Shown: positions 16,746 to 26,008, counted from the stretch's first letter. The stretch: 64,000 nucleotides of DNA from Streptomyces sp. M41(2017) (GCF_002078175.1 NZ_MWFK01000001.1:992001-1056000), one strand, 5' to 3'. The notes: generated from the sequence alone by a model not told the origin. Translations and numbers: made by a program.

Positions 16746-17770
16746 CCAGCTCCAAGCAGGCTCTCGCGCACCCCGCGACGAGCGCCGACGCCGCGCCCGG
16801 CTCCCAGCCGGGCGCGGCCCGGGGCGCTCAGGGTCGCGGTACGCCACCGCCGGGCCCGGACTCCTGGCGCAGCCGGCTGTACCGCTGGGACATGAAGGCG
16901 TCGCCTTACGCGTTCATCGCCCCCTTCTTCATCTTCTTCGGGGCCTTCGGGCTCGTGCCGCTGCTCTACACGGCCTGGTACTCGCTGCACAACGTGCAGC
17001 TCTCCGGCCTGGACCACCAGACCTGGGCCGGTCTCGACAACTACAAGAACCTGCTGTCCTCGGAGTTCTTCTGGAACGCCCTGGAGAACACCTTCACCAT
17101 CGGCGTGATCTCCACGGTGCCGCAGCTGGTCATGGCCCTCGGCATCGCCCACCTGCTCAACTACCGGCTGCGCGGCTCGACCGTGTGGCGGGTCGTGATG
17201 CTCACCCCGTACGCCACCTCGGTGGCGGCGGCGACGCTCGTCTTCACGCTGCTGTACTCGTGGGACGGCGGCATGATCAACTGGCTGCTCCACTTCGTCG
17301 GGGTCGACCCGATCAACTGGCGCGAGTCCGACTGGGGCGGCCAGTTCGCCGTCTCCTCGATCGTGATCTGGCGGTGGACCGGCTACAACGCGCTGATCTA
17401 CCTGGCGGCGATGCAGGCGATCCCCGCCGACCTGTACGAGTCGGCGGCGCTGGACGGCGCGGGCCGCTGGCAGCAGTTCCGCCACGTGACGGTCCCCATG
17501 CTGCGGCCGACGATCCTGTTCACCGTGGTCGTCTCCACCATCGGCGCGACGCAGGTGTTCGGTGAGCCTCTGCTGTTCGGCGGGGTCAGCGGGTCGAAGG
17601 GCGGCTCCGCGCACCAGTACCAGACGCTCGGCCTCTACATGTACGACCAGGGCTGGACCATCGGCAACCTCGGCAAGGCGTCGGCGATCGCGTGGACCAT
17701 GTTCCTGATCCTGCTGATCATCGCCGTGATCAACCTGCTGGTCACCCGACGGCTGAGGAAATCCCAATGA
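16742..17770 (+). CDS. cebF: Cellobiose ABC transporter permease CebF
   Basis: 342 residues. Hydrophilic N-terminal tail of about 45 residues, then six predicted membrane helices of a MalF-type sugar permease. The EAA loop is 'ESAALDGAGRWQQFRHVTVPML', the contact site for the ATPase. GTG 16742 overlaps the cebE stop (GTGA), so translation is coupled. It pairs with CebG in the inner membrane. Confidence 0.93.
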   Translation: MTSSKQALAHPATSADAAPGSQPGAARGAQGRGTPPPGPDSWRSRLYRWDMKASPYAFIAPFFIFFGAFGLVPLLYTAWYSLHNVQLSGLDHQTWAGLDNYKNLLSSEFFWNALENTFTIGVISTVPQLVMALGIAHLLNYRLRGSTVWRVVMLTPYATSVAAATLVFTLLYSWDGGMINWLLHFVGVDPINWRESDWGGQFAVSSIVIWRWTGYNALIYLAAMQAIPADLYESAALDGAGRWQQFRHVTVPMLRPTILFTVVVSTIGATQVFGEPLLFGGVSGSKGGSAHQYQTLGLYMYDQGWTIGNLGKASAIAWTMFLILLIIAVINLLVTRRLRKSQ

Positions 17771-18675
17771 CCACCACTGAACTGACTGCACCTCAGGCAG
17801 GGGCGAAGGAGCCGGAGGACCGGGTCCCCGGGCGCCGTCGGATGCTGGGCGCGGGCAAGCAGCTCCACGCGGGCCCGGTCACCTATCTCGTCCTGACCGT
17901 CCTCGCGCTGGTCTCGCTCGCTCCGCTGGTCTGGACGGCCGTCGCGGCCTCCCGCAACAACGAGCGGCTGGCACAGTCGCCGCCCCCGCTGTGGTTCGGC
18001 GGGAACCTGTTCAAGAACCTCCAGGCCGCGTGGGAGCAGGCCGGGCTCGGCACCGCGATGGTCAACTCCACGATCGTCGCCGGGACCATCACCGTCGGTA
18101 CGGTCGTGTTCTCCACGCTCGCCGGATTCGCCTTCGCCAAACTGCGGTTCAGGTTCTCCGGCCTGCTGCTGGTGCTCACCATCGGCACGATGATGATCCC
18201 GCCGCAGCTCGCGGTCGTCCCGCTGTACCTGTGGATGAGCGACCTCGGCTGGTCCAACCAGCTGCAGACGGTCATCCTGCCCACCCTGGTGAGCGCCTTC
18301 GGCACGTTCTTCATGCGGCAGTACCTCGTGCAGGCGCTGCCCACCGAGCTGATCGAGGCGGCGCGGGTCGACGGCGCCAGCAGTCTGCGGGTCGTCTGGC
18401 ACGTCGTCTTCCCGGCGGCGCGGCCGGCCATGGCGGTGCTCGGCCTGCTGACGTTCGTGATGGCCTGGAACGACTTCCTGTGGCCGATCATCGCGCTCAA
18501 CCAGCAGAACCCGACCGTGCAGGTCGCCCTGAACTCGCTGGGCACCGGATACATCCCCGACCAGGCCGTCATCATGGCGGGCGCGCTGCTCGGCACCCTG
18601 CCGCTGCTCATCGCCTTCCTGCTGTTCGGCAAGCAGATCGTGGGCGGGATCATGCAGGGCGCGATCAAGGGCTGA
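17767..18675 (+). CDS. cebG: Cellobiose ABC transporter permease CebG
   Basis: 302 residues, MalG-type permease with six predicted membrane helices and an EAA loop 'EAARVDGASSLRVVWHVVFPAARP'. The ATG overlaps the cebF stop (ATGA). The C-terminus is FGKQIVGGIMQGAIKG, typical of the family. A hairpin after the stop separates it from bglC, so bglC may be partly independent. Confidence 0.93.
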   Translation: MTTTELTAPQAGAKEPEDRVPGRRRMLGAGKQLHAGPVTYLVLTVLALVSLAPLVWTAVAASRNNERLAQSPPPLWFGGNLFKNLQAAWEQAGLGTAMVNSTIVAGTITVGTVVFSTLAGFAFAKLRFRFSGLLLVLTIGTMMIPPQLAVVPLYLWMSDLGWSNQLQTVILPTLVSAFGTFFMRQYLVQALPTELIEAARVDGASSLRVVWHVVFPAARPAMAVLGLLTFVMAWNDFLWPIIALNQQNPTVQVALNSLGTGYIPDQAVIMAGALLGTLPLLIAFLLFGKQIVGGIMQGAIKG

Positions 18676-18684
18676 CCGCTCGCC

Positions 18685-18716
18685 CGGGGGCCGGGCCACC
18701 GCTGCCCCGGCCCCCG
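18685..18716 (+). terminator. Hairpin between cebG and bglC
   Basis: Perfect 11-bp inverted repeat CGGGGGCCGGG (18685-18695) / CCCGGCCCCCG (18706-18716), loop 10 nt, 9 bp after cebG. Confidence 0.7.
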
Positions 18717-18764
18717 TACTCCCGCCTCTCCCCTCCTCCAACCCGTCGGTCTTCACGACCCCCT

Positions 18765-18778
18765 TGGGAGCGCTTCCA
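18765..18778. promoter_or_regulatory. CebR operator overlapping bglC ribosome-binding site and start codon
   Basis: TGGGAGCGCTTCCA, one mismatch from the perfect CebR palindrome. Its GGGAG (18766-18770) is also the Shine-Dalgarno sequence of bglC and its last A (18778) is the first base of the bglC ATG. Confidence 0.9.
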
Positions 18779-20208
18779 TGCCTGAGTCCGTATCGCCCCT
18801 GACCTTCCCTCCGGCCTTTCTCTGGGGTGCGGCGACCTCCGCGTACCAGATCGAGGGGGCGGTGCGGGAGGACGGCCGCACCCCCTCGATCTGGGACACC
18901 TTCAGCCATACGCCGGGCAGGACGGCCGGCGGCGAGCACGGTGACATCGCTGTCGACCACTACCACCGCTACCGCGACGACGTGGCCCTGATGGCCGACC
19001 TCGGTCTGAGCGCGTACCGCTTCTCCGTCTCCTGGTCGCGGGTGCAGCCGACCGGCCGGGGTCCCGCCGTGCAGCGCGGCCTCGACTTCTACCGCCGGCT
19101 GGTGGACGAGCTGCTCGCGCACGGCATCAAGCCCGCCGTCACCCTCTACCACTGGGACCTGCCGCAGGAGCTGGAGGACGCGGGCGGCTGGCCCGAGCGG
19201 GAGACGGCGCTGCGGTTCGCGGAGTACGCGCAGATCGTGGGGGAGGCGCTCGGCGACCGCGTCGAGCAGTGGATCACCCTCAACGAGCCCTGGTGCAGCG
19301 CGTTCCTCGGCTACGGCTCCGGCGTGCACGCTCCCGGCCGGACGGACCCGGTGGCCGCCCTGCGCGCGGCCCACCACCTCAATCTGGCCCACGGGCTCGG
19401 CACGTCGGCGCTGCGTTCCGTGATGCCGTCCCGCAACTCGGTCGCGGTGAGCCTCAACTCCTCGGTGGTCAGGCCCGTTTCGCAGGACCCGGCGGACCTG
19501 GACGCCGTGCAGCGCATCGACGATCTCGCCAACGGCATCTTCCACGGACCGATGCTGCACGGCGCGTACCCGCAGACGCTCCTCGCGGCGACCCGGTCGG
19601 TCACCGACTGGTCGTTCGTCCAGGAGGGCGACCTCAAGACGATCAAGCAGCCGCTGGACGCGCTCGGTCTCAACTACTACACGCCGACGCTGGTCTCGGC
19701 CGCCGAGGCGCCCGCGGACGGTCCGCGCGCGGACGGCCACGGTGCCAGCTCGCACTCCCCCTGGCCCGGGGCCGACGACGTCGCGTTCCACCAGACGCCG
19801 GGCGAGCGCACGGAGATGGGCTGGACGATCGACCCGTCGGGTCTGCACGACCTGATCATGCGCTACACCCGCGAGGTGCCGGGCCTGCCGCTGTACGTGA
19901 CGGAGAACGGCGCCGCCTACGACGACAAGCCGGACCCGGACGGCCGCGTCCACGACCCCGAGCGCATCGCCTACCTGAACGGCCACCTGTCCGCCGTGCA
20001 CCGGGCGATCGCCGACGGCGCGGACGTCCGCGGCTACTACCTCTGGTCCCTGCTGGACAACTTCGAGTGGGCGTACGGCTACGGCAAGCGGTTCGGCGCG
20101 GTGTACGTCGACTACGCGACCCAGGTCCGCACCCCGAAGTCGAGCGCCCACTGGTACGGCCGGGCCGCGCGCACCGGGACGCTCGCGCCGGTCGCGCCCG
20201 CCGAGTAG
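18778..20208 (+). CDS. bglC: GH1 beta-glucosidase BglC
   Basis: 476 residues, single GH1 barrel without a signal peptide, hence cytoplasmic. It starts [19 protein letters not shown]. The acid/base Glu is E170 in TLNEPW and the nucleophile is E376 in [11 protein letters not shown]; the C-terminal '[18 protein letters not shown]' forms the aglycone-binding loop. It hydrolyses imported cellobiose to glucose, completing the CebEFG pathway. The start is fixed by GGGAG 7 nt upstream, inside the CebR box. Confidence 0.95.
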   Translation: MPESVSPLTFPPAFLWGAATSAYQIEGAVREDGRTPSIWDTFSHTPGRTAGGEHGDIAVDHYHRYRDDVALMADLGLSAYRFSVSWSRVQPTGRGPAVQRGLDFYRRLVDELLAHGIKPAVTLYHWDLPQELEDAGGWPERETALRFAEYAQIVGEALGDRVEQWITLNEPWCSAFLGYGSGVHAPGRTDPVAALRAAHHLNLAHGLGTSALRSVMPSRNSVAVSLNSSVVRPVSQDPADLDAVQRIDDLANGIFHGPMLHGAYPQTLLAATRSVTDWSFVQEGDLKTIKQPLDALGLNYYTPTLVSAAEAPADGPRADGHGASSHSPWPGADDVAFHQTPGERTEMGWTIDPSGLHDLIMRYTREVPGLPLYVTENGAAYDDKPDPDGRVHDPERIAYLNGHLSAVHRAIADGADVRGYYLWSLLDNFEWAYGYGKRFGAVYVDYATQVRTPKSSAHWYGRAARTGTLAPVAPAE

Positions 20209-20258
20209 GCCGGGCGCGCGGGCCCGCGCGGAGGAACAAGGGGCGGGGACACGGGAAC

Positions 20259-20290
20259 GGGGCGCGGCACCGAGGGGGGTGCCGCGCCCC
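20259..20290 (+). terminator. bglC terminator
   Basis: Perfect 13-bp inverted repeat GGGGCGCGGCACC / GGTGCCGCGCCCC with a 6-nt loop (20272-20277), 50 bp after bglC. Confidence 0.85.
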
Positions 20291-20324
20291 GATGTGTCTC
20301 CGGGCGGGGAGGAACGCTACGACG

Positions 20325-20360
20325 CCCCGGCCGGGTGGGGGGTGCGGAGTCCGGCCGGGG
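20325..20360 (-). terminator. Chitinase terminator
   Basis: Perfect 10-bp arms CCCCGGCCGG (20325-20334) and CCGGCCGGGG (20351-20360), 16-nt loop, 24 bp beyond the minus-strand chitinase stop. Confidence 0.7.
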
Positions 20361-20384
20361 CACGCAACCCCCGTTTTCGGATGG

Positions 20385-21863
20385 CTACTTGTAGGCCCCG
20401 AAGGCCTTCGAGAAGGCGCCGTCGCTCTGCGTGATGGAGCTGCAGACCGGGTCGGCGGAGTTCTTGGCGCCGCCGGCGCACTGCTTGTCGCGGGTCGCGG
20501 ACCACATGGAGAGCCAGCCGAGGCCCTTCGACTGCGCGAACGTCACCAGCTGCGCGGCGTCGTCGACCTTGAAGACCTCGGAGGAGACGTCGTTGACGCC
20601 GATCATCGGGGTGATGGCGACGGCCTTCCACGCGGCGCTGTCGGAGAGGCCGAGGACCCCCTTGATCTGCGCCTGGGTGGCGGTGGCCGCCTGCTCGGCG
20701 TAGGTGCCCATGTCACCGCTGTACGCGGGGCCGTAGTCCATCGCCATGATGTTCACGGTGTTGATCTGCACGCCGTTCGACTTGGCGTCGGAGAGGAGGT
20801 TCACGCCGTCCTGGGTGAGGCCCTCGGGCATGACCGGCAGCGTGAACGAGACGTCCAGGCCGGGGTGCTGCTGCTGGAGCTTGGCGACGGCCTTCGCGCG
20901 GGTGGTGTTCGCGGCCGTGTTCGGCAGCGCCCCGCCCTCGATGTCGAAGTCGACCTTCGTGAGCTTGTACGCGTCGACGGCCTTGCCGTACGCCGCCGCG
21001 AGCGCGTCCGCCGAGGAGCAGGTGGTGGCCAGCTCGGAGCCCGAGGCGCCGCCGAAGGAGACCCGGACGTCGCCGCCCTTGGCGCGCAGGGCGCCGATCT
21101 GGGAGGCCACCGCGTCACTCGCGAGATCGCTGACGCCGCCCCACTTGGGGGTGCAGCCGCCGCCGTCGGTGATGAAGGCGAGGTTGTAGTTCTTCACGCC
21201 GGTGGCCTCGGCCGCCTTGACGAGGTCGAAGGCCGGGTAGAGCGAGGTGTCGACGTAGGGCGCGAAGCCCGCCGTCGTGGCGCTGCCGCTGCCCGAACTC
21301 TGGGTGGGGGTCGCGGTGGTGGCCGTCGCGGTCGGCTTCGGGCTCTCGCTCTGCGAGGCGGTGGCGGTCGGCTCGGGGCTCGCCGTGGGGCTCGCGGACC
21401 CGCTCGGGCGGCCGCTCGGTTCGGGCGTGGCGCCGCCGTCCACCGAGCACTTGGCGTCGTCGATGAGGCAACCGGTCGGGTCGGCGGTGCCGTTCACCAC
21501 GAATCCAACGGTGACGGTCGCGCCGGGCGCCAGCCCGTCCTTGTCCCAGGACGGGGGGCTCACGGTCACGTGCTGACCGCTCACTTTCGACGTGGCGTTC
21601 CAGAGCGAGCCGAGCGTGTTGCCGGAGGGCAGGTCGAACTCCAGCTTCCAGTCCTTCTTCGCCTGGGCCGTGTCGTTGGTGACGACGTACTGGGCGGTGT
21701 ATCCGGTCGACCAGTCGCTGGTCTTCGTGTACGCCGCGCCGACGCTCGCCGCCTGCGCGCTGCCGGTGAACAGGAGGGCGCCGCCGCCTACCACGGCCGC
21801 GGCGACCACGCCGCCTATCGCCTTGTTCCTGCCACTGACCTTGCGCCGGTGCGTACTGCTCAT
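20385..21863 (-). CDS. Secreted chitinase, CBM2 + GH18
   Basis: 492 residues. Signal peptide (to about residue 38, ending GSAQA), a CBM2 carbohydrate-binding module (about 40-145, 'WSTGYTAQYVVTNDTAQAKKDWKLEF'-like strands with exposed Trp), a Pro/Ser/Thr/Glu-rich linker (about 145-195), and a GH18 domain of the small bacterial type to the end. The catalytic signature is KVDFDIEGG (DxDxE, Glu as acid), with MAMDYG on a later strand. It degrades chitin outside the cell. A dre-like box lies about 155 bp upstream. Confidence 0.94.
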   Translation of the reverse strand: MSSTHRRKVSGRNKAIGGVVAAAVVGGGALLFTGSAQAASVGAAYTKTSDWSTGYTAQYVVTNDTAQAKKDWKLEFDLPSGNTLGSLWNATSKVSGQHVTVSPPSWDKDGLAPGATVTVGFVVNGTADPTGCLIDDAKCSVDGGATPEPSGRPSGSASPTASPEPTATASQSESPKPTATATTATPTQSSGSGSATTAGFAPYVDTSLYPAFDLVKAAEATGVKNYNLAFITDGGGCTPKWGGVSDLASDAVASQIGALRAKGGDVRVSFGGASGSELATTCSSADALAAAYGKAVDAYKLTKVDFDIEGGALPNTAANTTRAKAVAKLQQQHPGLDVSFTLPVMPEGLTQDGVNLLSDAKSNGVQINTVNIMAMDYGPAYSGDMGTYAEQAATATQAQIKGVLGLSDSAAWKAVAITPMIGVNDVSSEVFKVDDAAQLVTFAQSKGLGWLSMWSATRDKQCAGGAKNSADPVCSSITQSDGAFSKAFGAYK

Positions 21864-22015
21864 CGCGTGCCTGCCTTCGCGGTTTCACGGGGTTCTCAGG
21901 GGGGTGTCCCATGGGGGTGCGGCACACGCTAGCGATCCGGAATCGGTCATACCGGCCCATCCGGGCGGCGGTTGCGGATCTTAGGGTCCGCTTAAGGAAG
22001 GCATCGGGGACGGTT

Positions 22016-22031
22016 AAAGGTCGAGACCAAT
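22016..22031. promoter_or_regulatory. DasR-box-like (dre) element upstream of chitinase
   Basis: AAAGGTCGAGACCAAT, 12 of 16 matches to ACTGGTCTAGACCAGT, with the same GGTCGAGACC core as the site in front of the hexosaminidase. Confidence 0.6.
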
Positions 22032-22100
22032 ATGGGCGGTTCGGCGAGGTCGGCGCGGGAGCGGGGAAGGGCCCGCACAGAGACGGAACGGCCCGGCGCG

Positions 22101-22163
22101 GGGCGGATCGTCCTGGCGCGAGGGCGGATCGTCCTGGCGCGGGAGCGGATCGCCCTGGAGCGG
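22101..22163. repeat. Three tandem 21-bp repeats
   Basis: Copies at 22101-22121, 22122-22142 and 22143-22163. Copies 1 and 2 differ only at the last base (GGGCGGATCGTCCTGGCGCG plus A or G); copy 3 has three changes from copy 2. It is 66 bp downstream of the sensor-kinase stop. Confidence 0.85.
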
Positions 22164-22228
22164 GGGCGCCGCCGGACGGCCGGTCCCTCGTGGTCACCCG
22201 CGGCCGGAGCTCCGTACCGCGGCCTGGC

Positions 22229-23605
22229 TCAGCTCACGCCGGCGCCGCGCCTGCGGCGGCGGACCGTCCCCCGGTGACCGCGGCGGACCGGCGCCCGGCC
22301 GTCGAGCTGGATCCAGATGCGCACCTCGGTCCCGCCCAGCACGGAGGAACCGATCCGTACGTCACCGCCGGTCGACTCCGCGAGCCGGCGCACGATGTCC
22401 AGGCCGAGCCCGGTCGAGCCGTCGTTGCCCGAGCCCCGGCCGCGTGCCATGGCGGCCTCGGGGTCCACGATGCCGGGGCCCGCGTCCGACACCAGCACGA
22501 TCACCGCGTCCTCGCCGTTGTGCACGTCGACCGCGAACGCCGTGCCCTCGGCGGTGTGCCGGAAGACGTTGCCGAGGAGGGCGTCGAGCGCGGCCGCGAG
22601 ATCGGCGCGGGCCACGGGGATGCGGACCGGCCGGTCCACCCCGGCCACGCGCACCTTGCGGCCCTCGTCCTCGGCGAGCGCCGACCAGAAGTCCATCCGC
22701 TCGCGGACCACTTCGGCCGCGTCGCAGCCGGCGCCGACTCCGATCGCCGCGGTCTGCGGCTTGGCGTCCCGGGCCGTCCGGATGATCGTGTCCACCTCGC
22801 GCTCCAGCTGCTCGACGGCGGCCCGGGTCTGCTCGGCCGCCGGACCGTCGCCGAGCGAGGCGGTGTTGAGGCGGAGCACGGTCAGCGGGGTGCGCAGCCG
22901 GTGCGAGAGGTCGGCGGCCAGCTCCCGTTCGTTGGCGAGGAGTTGGACGACCTGGTCGGCCATCGCGTTGAACGCGACGGCGGCCAGCCGCAGTTCGGTG
23001 GGGCCCTCCTCGGGCACCCGGGAGCCGAGCTTCCCCTCGCCCAGCTCGTGCGCGCTCTCGACCAGGCGCTGCGCGGGCTGGACCATACGGATGCCGAGCC
23101 GGTCGGCGACCGCGACGGAGCCGATGATGAGCGCGACGCCGACCGCGGCGAGGACCGCCCAGGCGGTGCCCACGCCGTTGCTGACCTCGGCCTCGGGGAC
23201 GTACACCTCGACGACCGCGATCTCGCCCGAGCTGATGGCGATGGGCTGGAGCAGGGTCGATCCACCGGCCACCTCCGTGGTGGAGGCCCGGCCGAGCTTG
23301 CGGGTCATGGCGATGTCCTTGGCTGCGGCACGCCGCTTGCCGATCTCGACCGCCGGTTCCCGGTCGGCGGCGGGTATGTGCACGCCGATGCCCGCGTCCG
23401 AGCCGGCCGAGGCGACGACGCGCTCCAGCTCGTCCCGGTCGGTGGTGATGGAGAGGGCGGGCGCGATGGCGGCGGCCTCCCGCTCGGCGTTCGAGAACGC
23501 CCGGTCGCGTGCCATCTCCTTGATGACCAGGCCGAGCGGCACCGCGAAGGCGACGACGACCATCGTGGTCACCGCCACGCAGACCTTGACCAGGGCCCAC
23601 CTCAC
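22229..23605 (-). CDS. Two-component sensor histidine kinase
   Basis: 458 residues. Two membrane helices (about 4-27 and 145-168) flank an extracytoplasmic domain of about 115 residues. A HAMP domain (about 170-220), a HisKA domain with the phospho-acceptor His in 'LAADLSHRLRTPLTVLR', and an HATPase_c domain (N box 'LLGNVFRHTAEGT', G1 'DAGPGI', G2 'GSTGLGLDIVRRL') follow. The signal is unknown. GTG 23605 overlaps the response-regulator stop (GTGA), so they are coupled. The tail is very Arg-rich. Confidence 0.93.
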   Translation of the reverse strand: MRWALVKVCVAVTTMVVVAFAVPLGLVIKEMARDRAFSNAEREAAAIAPALSITTDRDELERVVASAGSDAGIGVHIPAADREPAVEIGKRRAAAKDIAMTRKLGRASTTEVAGGSTLLQPIAISSGEIAVVEVYVPEAEVSNGVGTAWAVLAAVGVALIIGSVAVADRLGIRMVQPAQRLVESAHELGEGKLGSRVPEEGPTELRLAAVAFNAMADQVVQLLANERELAADLSHRLRTPLTVLRLNTASLGDGPAAEQTRAAVEQLEREVDTIIRTARDAKPQTAAIGVGAGCDAAEVVRERMDFWSALAEDEGRKVRVAGVDRPVRIPVARADLAAALDALLGNVFRHTAEGTAFAVDVHNGEDAVIVLVSDAGPGIVDPEAAMARGRGSGNDGSTGLGLDIVRRLAESTGGDVRIGSSVLGGTEVRIWIQLDGRAPVRRGHRGTVRRRRRGAGVS

Positions 23606-24306
23606 AGCGGTCGCTCCGCCCTCGGCGGCTCCAGCTTCACGCCGACGCCGCGCAGGGTGTGCAGATAGCGCGGCCGGGCCGCCGTCTCGCCCAGCTTGCG
23701 GCGGAGCCAGGACAGATGGACGTCGATGGTCTGGTCGTCGCCGTACGCCTGCTGCCACACCTCGGCGAGCAGCTCCTTGCGCGGGACGACGACGCCGGGG
23801 CGCCCGGCGAGGAAGGCGAGCAGGTCGAACTCGCGCCGGGTGAGGTCGAGTCGTACGCCGTCCAGCTCGGCCTGGCGGCGCAGCGGGTCGATGGCGAGGC
23901 CGCCGACGCGGATGACCGTGGACGGCGGGGCGTCGGCCGTGCTCGTGCGGGAACGGCGCAGCACGGCGGCCATCCGCGCCGACAGGTGCTCGACCGAGAA
24001 CGGCTTGGTCAGGTAGTCGTCCGCGCCGTCGTTCAGCAGGCGCACGATCTCCGTCTCGTCGTCCCGCGCGGTGGCGATGATGACCGGCACGTCGGTGATG
24101 CCGCGCAGCATCTTCAGCGCCTCGGACCCGTCCAGATCGGGCAGTCCGAGGTCGAGGATCACGACGTCGAAGGAGAAATGGGCGACCTCGCGCAGCGCCT
24201 CCAGGGCCGTACCGACGCTGCGCACGGTGTGTGCGGCCTCGGTCAGATGCCGGATGAGGGCCGAGCGCACGAACTGGTCGTCCTCGACCACGAGCACACT
24301 TGCCAT
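23602..24306 (-). CDS. OmpR/PhoB-type response regulator
   Basis: 234 residues. Receiver domain 1-120 with the acidic pocket VVEDD, phospho-acceptor Asp in VVILDLGLPD, Thr in IIATARD and Lys in YLTKPF. Winged-helix DNA-binding domain about 135-230 ('DLTRREFDLLAFLAGRPG', 'QTIDVHLSWLRRKLG', 'LHTLRGVGVKL'). It is the partner of the overlapping kinase gene. The ATG at 24306 fits the canonical MASVLVVEDD start. Confidence 0.94.
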   Translation of the reverse strand: MASVLVVEDDQFVRSALIRHLTEAAHTVRSVGTALEALREVAHFSFDVVILDLGLPDLDGSEALKMLRGITDVPVIIATARDDETEIVRLLNDGADDYLTKPFSVEHLSARMAAVLRRSRTSTADAPPSTVIRVGGLAIDPLRRQAELDGVRLDLTRREFDLLAFLAGRPGVVVPRKELLAEVWQQAYGDDQTIDVHLSWLRRKLGETAARPRYLHTLRGVGVKLEPPRAERPL

Positions 24307-24453
24307 GGGCGGCACCGTAGCCCATCCGGGCGATGCCCCAGGGTGCCTGTGGACAACCTGTTCCGGGCACCTGTGGACAATCCCGGCCGGACGTCCGCGG
24401 CGCCTCCCGGCGGTGCCGGGTCCCTGAGACACCCGTGGGGCGCGTGGTGCAGT

Positions 24454-24987
24454 ATGGCCGCGATGCGCAGAGGATTCGTACACGTACTCGCGTGGTCGCT
24501 CGCCACGGGCGCGGCGGTCACGCTGTCGTGGTGGGGCGTGCACACGGTGATGACGGGGACGGCCTACGACCCGCCGCGCGCCCTGCCCATCACGGCGGCC
24601 GGCGCGACGACGCAGGAGTCGAAGCCACTGGCCTCCTCCACCCATCGGGCCGAGCCGTCGAAGAAGGCGTCGGGCAGGCCGTCGGCGACGCCCCGGCCGA
24701 GCGCGACACCGTCGCCGTCCGCGACACCGGACGGCAGCGCCCCGCCCGCCTCCCCCAGCGCCTCCGGCCAGGTCAAGAGCTACGACACCGATGGCGGCCG
24801 GGCGGTCTTCGACATCGGTCCCGCCTACGCGACGCTGGTCTCGGCGACGCCGAAGGCCGGCTGGTCGATGCAGGTGTGGAAGACCGAGTCGTGGATCCGC
24901 GTGGAGTACTCCGCGGGCGCGGACCGGGTGTCGGTGTTCTGCACCTGGCACGACGGGCCGCCCCGCGTGGAGATCGGGACGTACTGA
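24454..24987 (+). CDS. Membrane-anchored protein with Ser/Thr/Pro linker
   Basis: 177 residues. One N-terminal membrane anchor or signal (about 9-33, 'HVLAWSLATGAAVTLSWWGVH'), a low-complexity Pro/Ser/Thr/Lys linker (about 50-105), then a compact C-terminal domain of about 70 residues with conserved-looking Trp residues (GWSMQVWKTESWIRVEY and the near-terminal FCTWHDGPP). No family recognised; likely exposed outside the membrane. ATG 24463 is an alternative start. It is divergent from the response-regulator gene, so it may belong to that regulon. Confidence 0.72.
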   Translation: MAAMRRGFVHVLAWSLATGAAVTLSWWGVHTVMTGTAYDPPRALPITAAGATTQESKPLASSTHRAEPSKKASGRPSATPRPSATPSPSATPDGSAPPASPSASGQVKSYDTDGGRAVFDIGPAYATLVSATPKAGWSMQVWKTESWIRVEYSAGADRVSVFCTWHDGPPRVEIGTY

Positions 24988-25028
24988 CGTCCCGCCGGGC
25001 CAGGTCCTGCCGTGGGCCGGGCTCCGGT

Positions 25029-25931
25029 TCAGCGGAAGACCGAGGGCGGCGGGGCCGGTGACGCCACGGCCACCGCGTCGGTGACCGGTACGGCGCCGCC
25101 CGTGAAGTCGGCGAGCTGCCTGCCGTGTTCGACCCGCGCGGGGTGCGGATCGGAGGCCGCACGGCGGGTGAGTTCCGCGACCGGGAGCGGCAGCCCGGAG
25201 GCGACGAGGACGGCGTTGCCGAAGCGTTTGCCGCGCAGTACCGCCGGGTCGGCGATCAGGGCGAGTTCGGGGAAGACGGCGGCCACGGTGGCGATCTGGC
25301 CGCGGAGATGGGCGAGCGGCGGTCCGTCGGCGAGGTTCGCGGCGTAGACCCCGGAAGCCTTCAGAGCACGGCGGACCTCGGTGACGAACTCGACGGACGT
25401 GAGGTGGGCCGGGGTGCGCGCGCCGCTGAAGACGTCCGCTATGACCAGGTCGGCCCAGCCGTCGGGCACCTTGGCGAGACCTTCGCGGGCGTCCGTGGAC
25501 CGCACCCTGATCCGGGCGTTCGGGTCCAACGGCAGCTCGCGGCGGACCAGTTGGACGAGTGCGGCGTCCCGCTCGACTACCTGCTGGGTGGACCGGGGGC
25601 GGGTCCCGGCGGTGTAGCGGGCGAGACTGAGTGCGCCGCCGCCGAGGTGCACGGCCTGCACGGGCTTGCCGGTCGGTGCGACGAGGTCGATGACGTGGCC
25701 GAGGCGGCGCTGGTACTCGAAGCTCAGGTAGGACGGGTCGTCGAGGTCCACGTGGGACTGCGGGGCGCCGTCGATGAGCAGCGTCCAGGCGCGCGCCCGG
25801 TCCCGGTCGGGCAGCAGCTCGGCGAGCCCGCCGTCGACGGTCTCGACGACCGCCTCGGCCGCCTGACCGCGCCGCGCGGCCCGTCCCGTGTCGCGGCGCT
25901 CGTCCGACCGCTGGTTCTTCGCCCGTGCCAT
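25029..25931 (-). CDS. Spermidine-synthase-like protein
   Basis: 300 residues with a Rossmann methyltransferase-type fold related to polyamine aminopropyltransferases. Visible parts are an N-terminal strand region ('AWTLLIDGAPQSHVDLDDPSYLSFEYQRRLGHVIDL'), the nucleotide-binding loop 'AVHLGGGALSLARY', 'QQVVERDAALVQLVRRELPL' and the acidic 'DLVIADVFSGARTPAHL'. Actinobacteria carry many such proteins whose activity is not established; a true spermidine synthase has not been shown for this group. No signal peptide. The C-terminus of about 40 residues is Ala/Val/Pro-rich. Confidence 0.8.
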   Translation of the reverse strand: MARAKNQRSDERRDTGRAARRGQAAEAVVETVDGGLAELLPDRDRARAWTLLIDGAPQSHVDLDDPSYLSFEYQRRLGHVIDLVAPTGKPVQAVHLGGGALSLARYTAGTRPRSTQQVVERDAALVQLVRRELPLDPNARIRVRSTDAREGLAKVPDGWADLVIADVFSGARTPAHLTSVEFVTEVRRALKASGVYAANLADGPPLAHLRGQIATVAAVFPELALIADPAVLRGKRFGNAVLVASGLPLPVAELTRRAASDPHPARVEHGRQLADFTGGAVPVTDAVAVASPAPPPSVFR

Positions 25932-26008
25932 CCCGCCATTATCGGGGGGCGCGGACGGCTCGGCTCAGCGGCGGGTCACCGGGGACGGACGGCGGGCGGC
26001 CGGCGCCG

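Larger units (their letters stand above)
21864..22228. other. Chitinase upstream region
   Basis: 365 bp between two minus-strand genes. It holds the chitinase promoter, a dre-like element (22016-22031) and a 3 x 21-bp tandem repeat (22101-22163). Confidence 0.6.

Noticed and set aside
22032..22277. Plus-strand ORF with 7-residue repeats (GRIVLAR)
   Set aside because: It is the translation of the 21-bp tandem repeat, has no ribosome-binding site and overlaps the kinase end.
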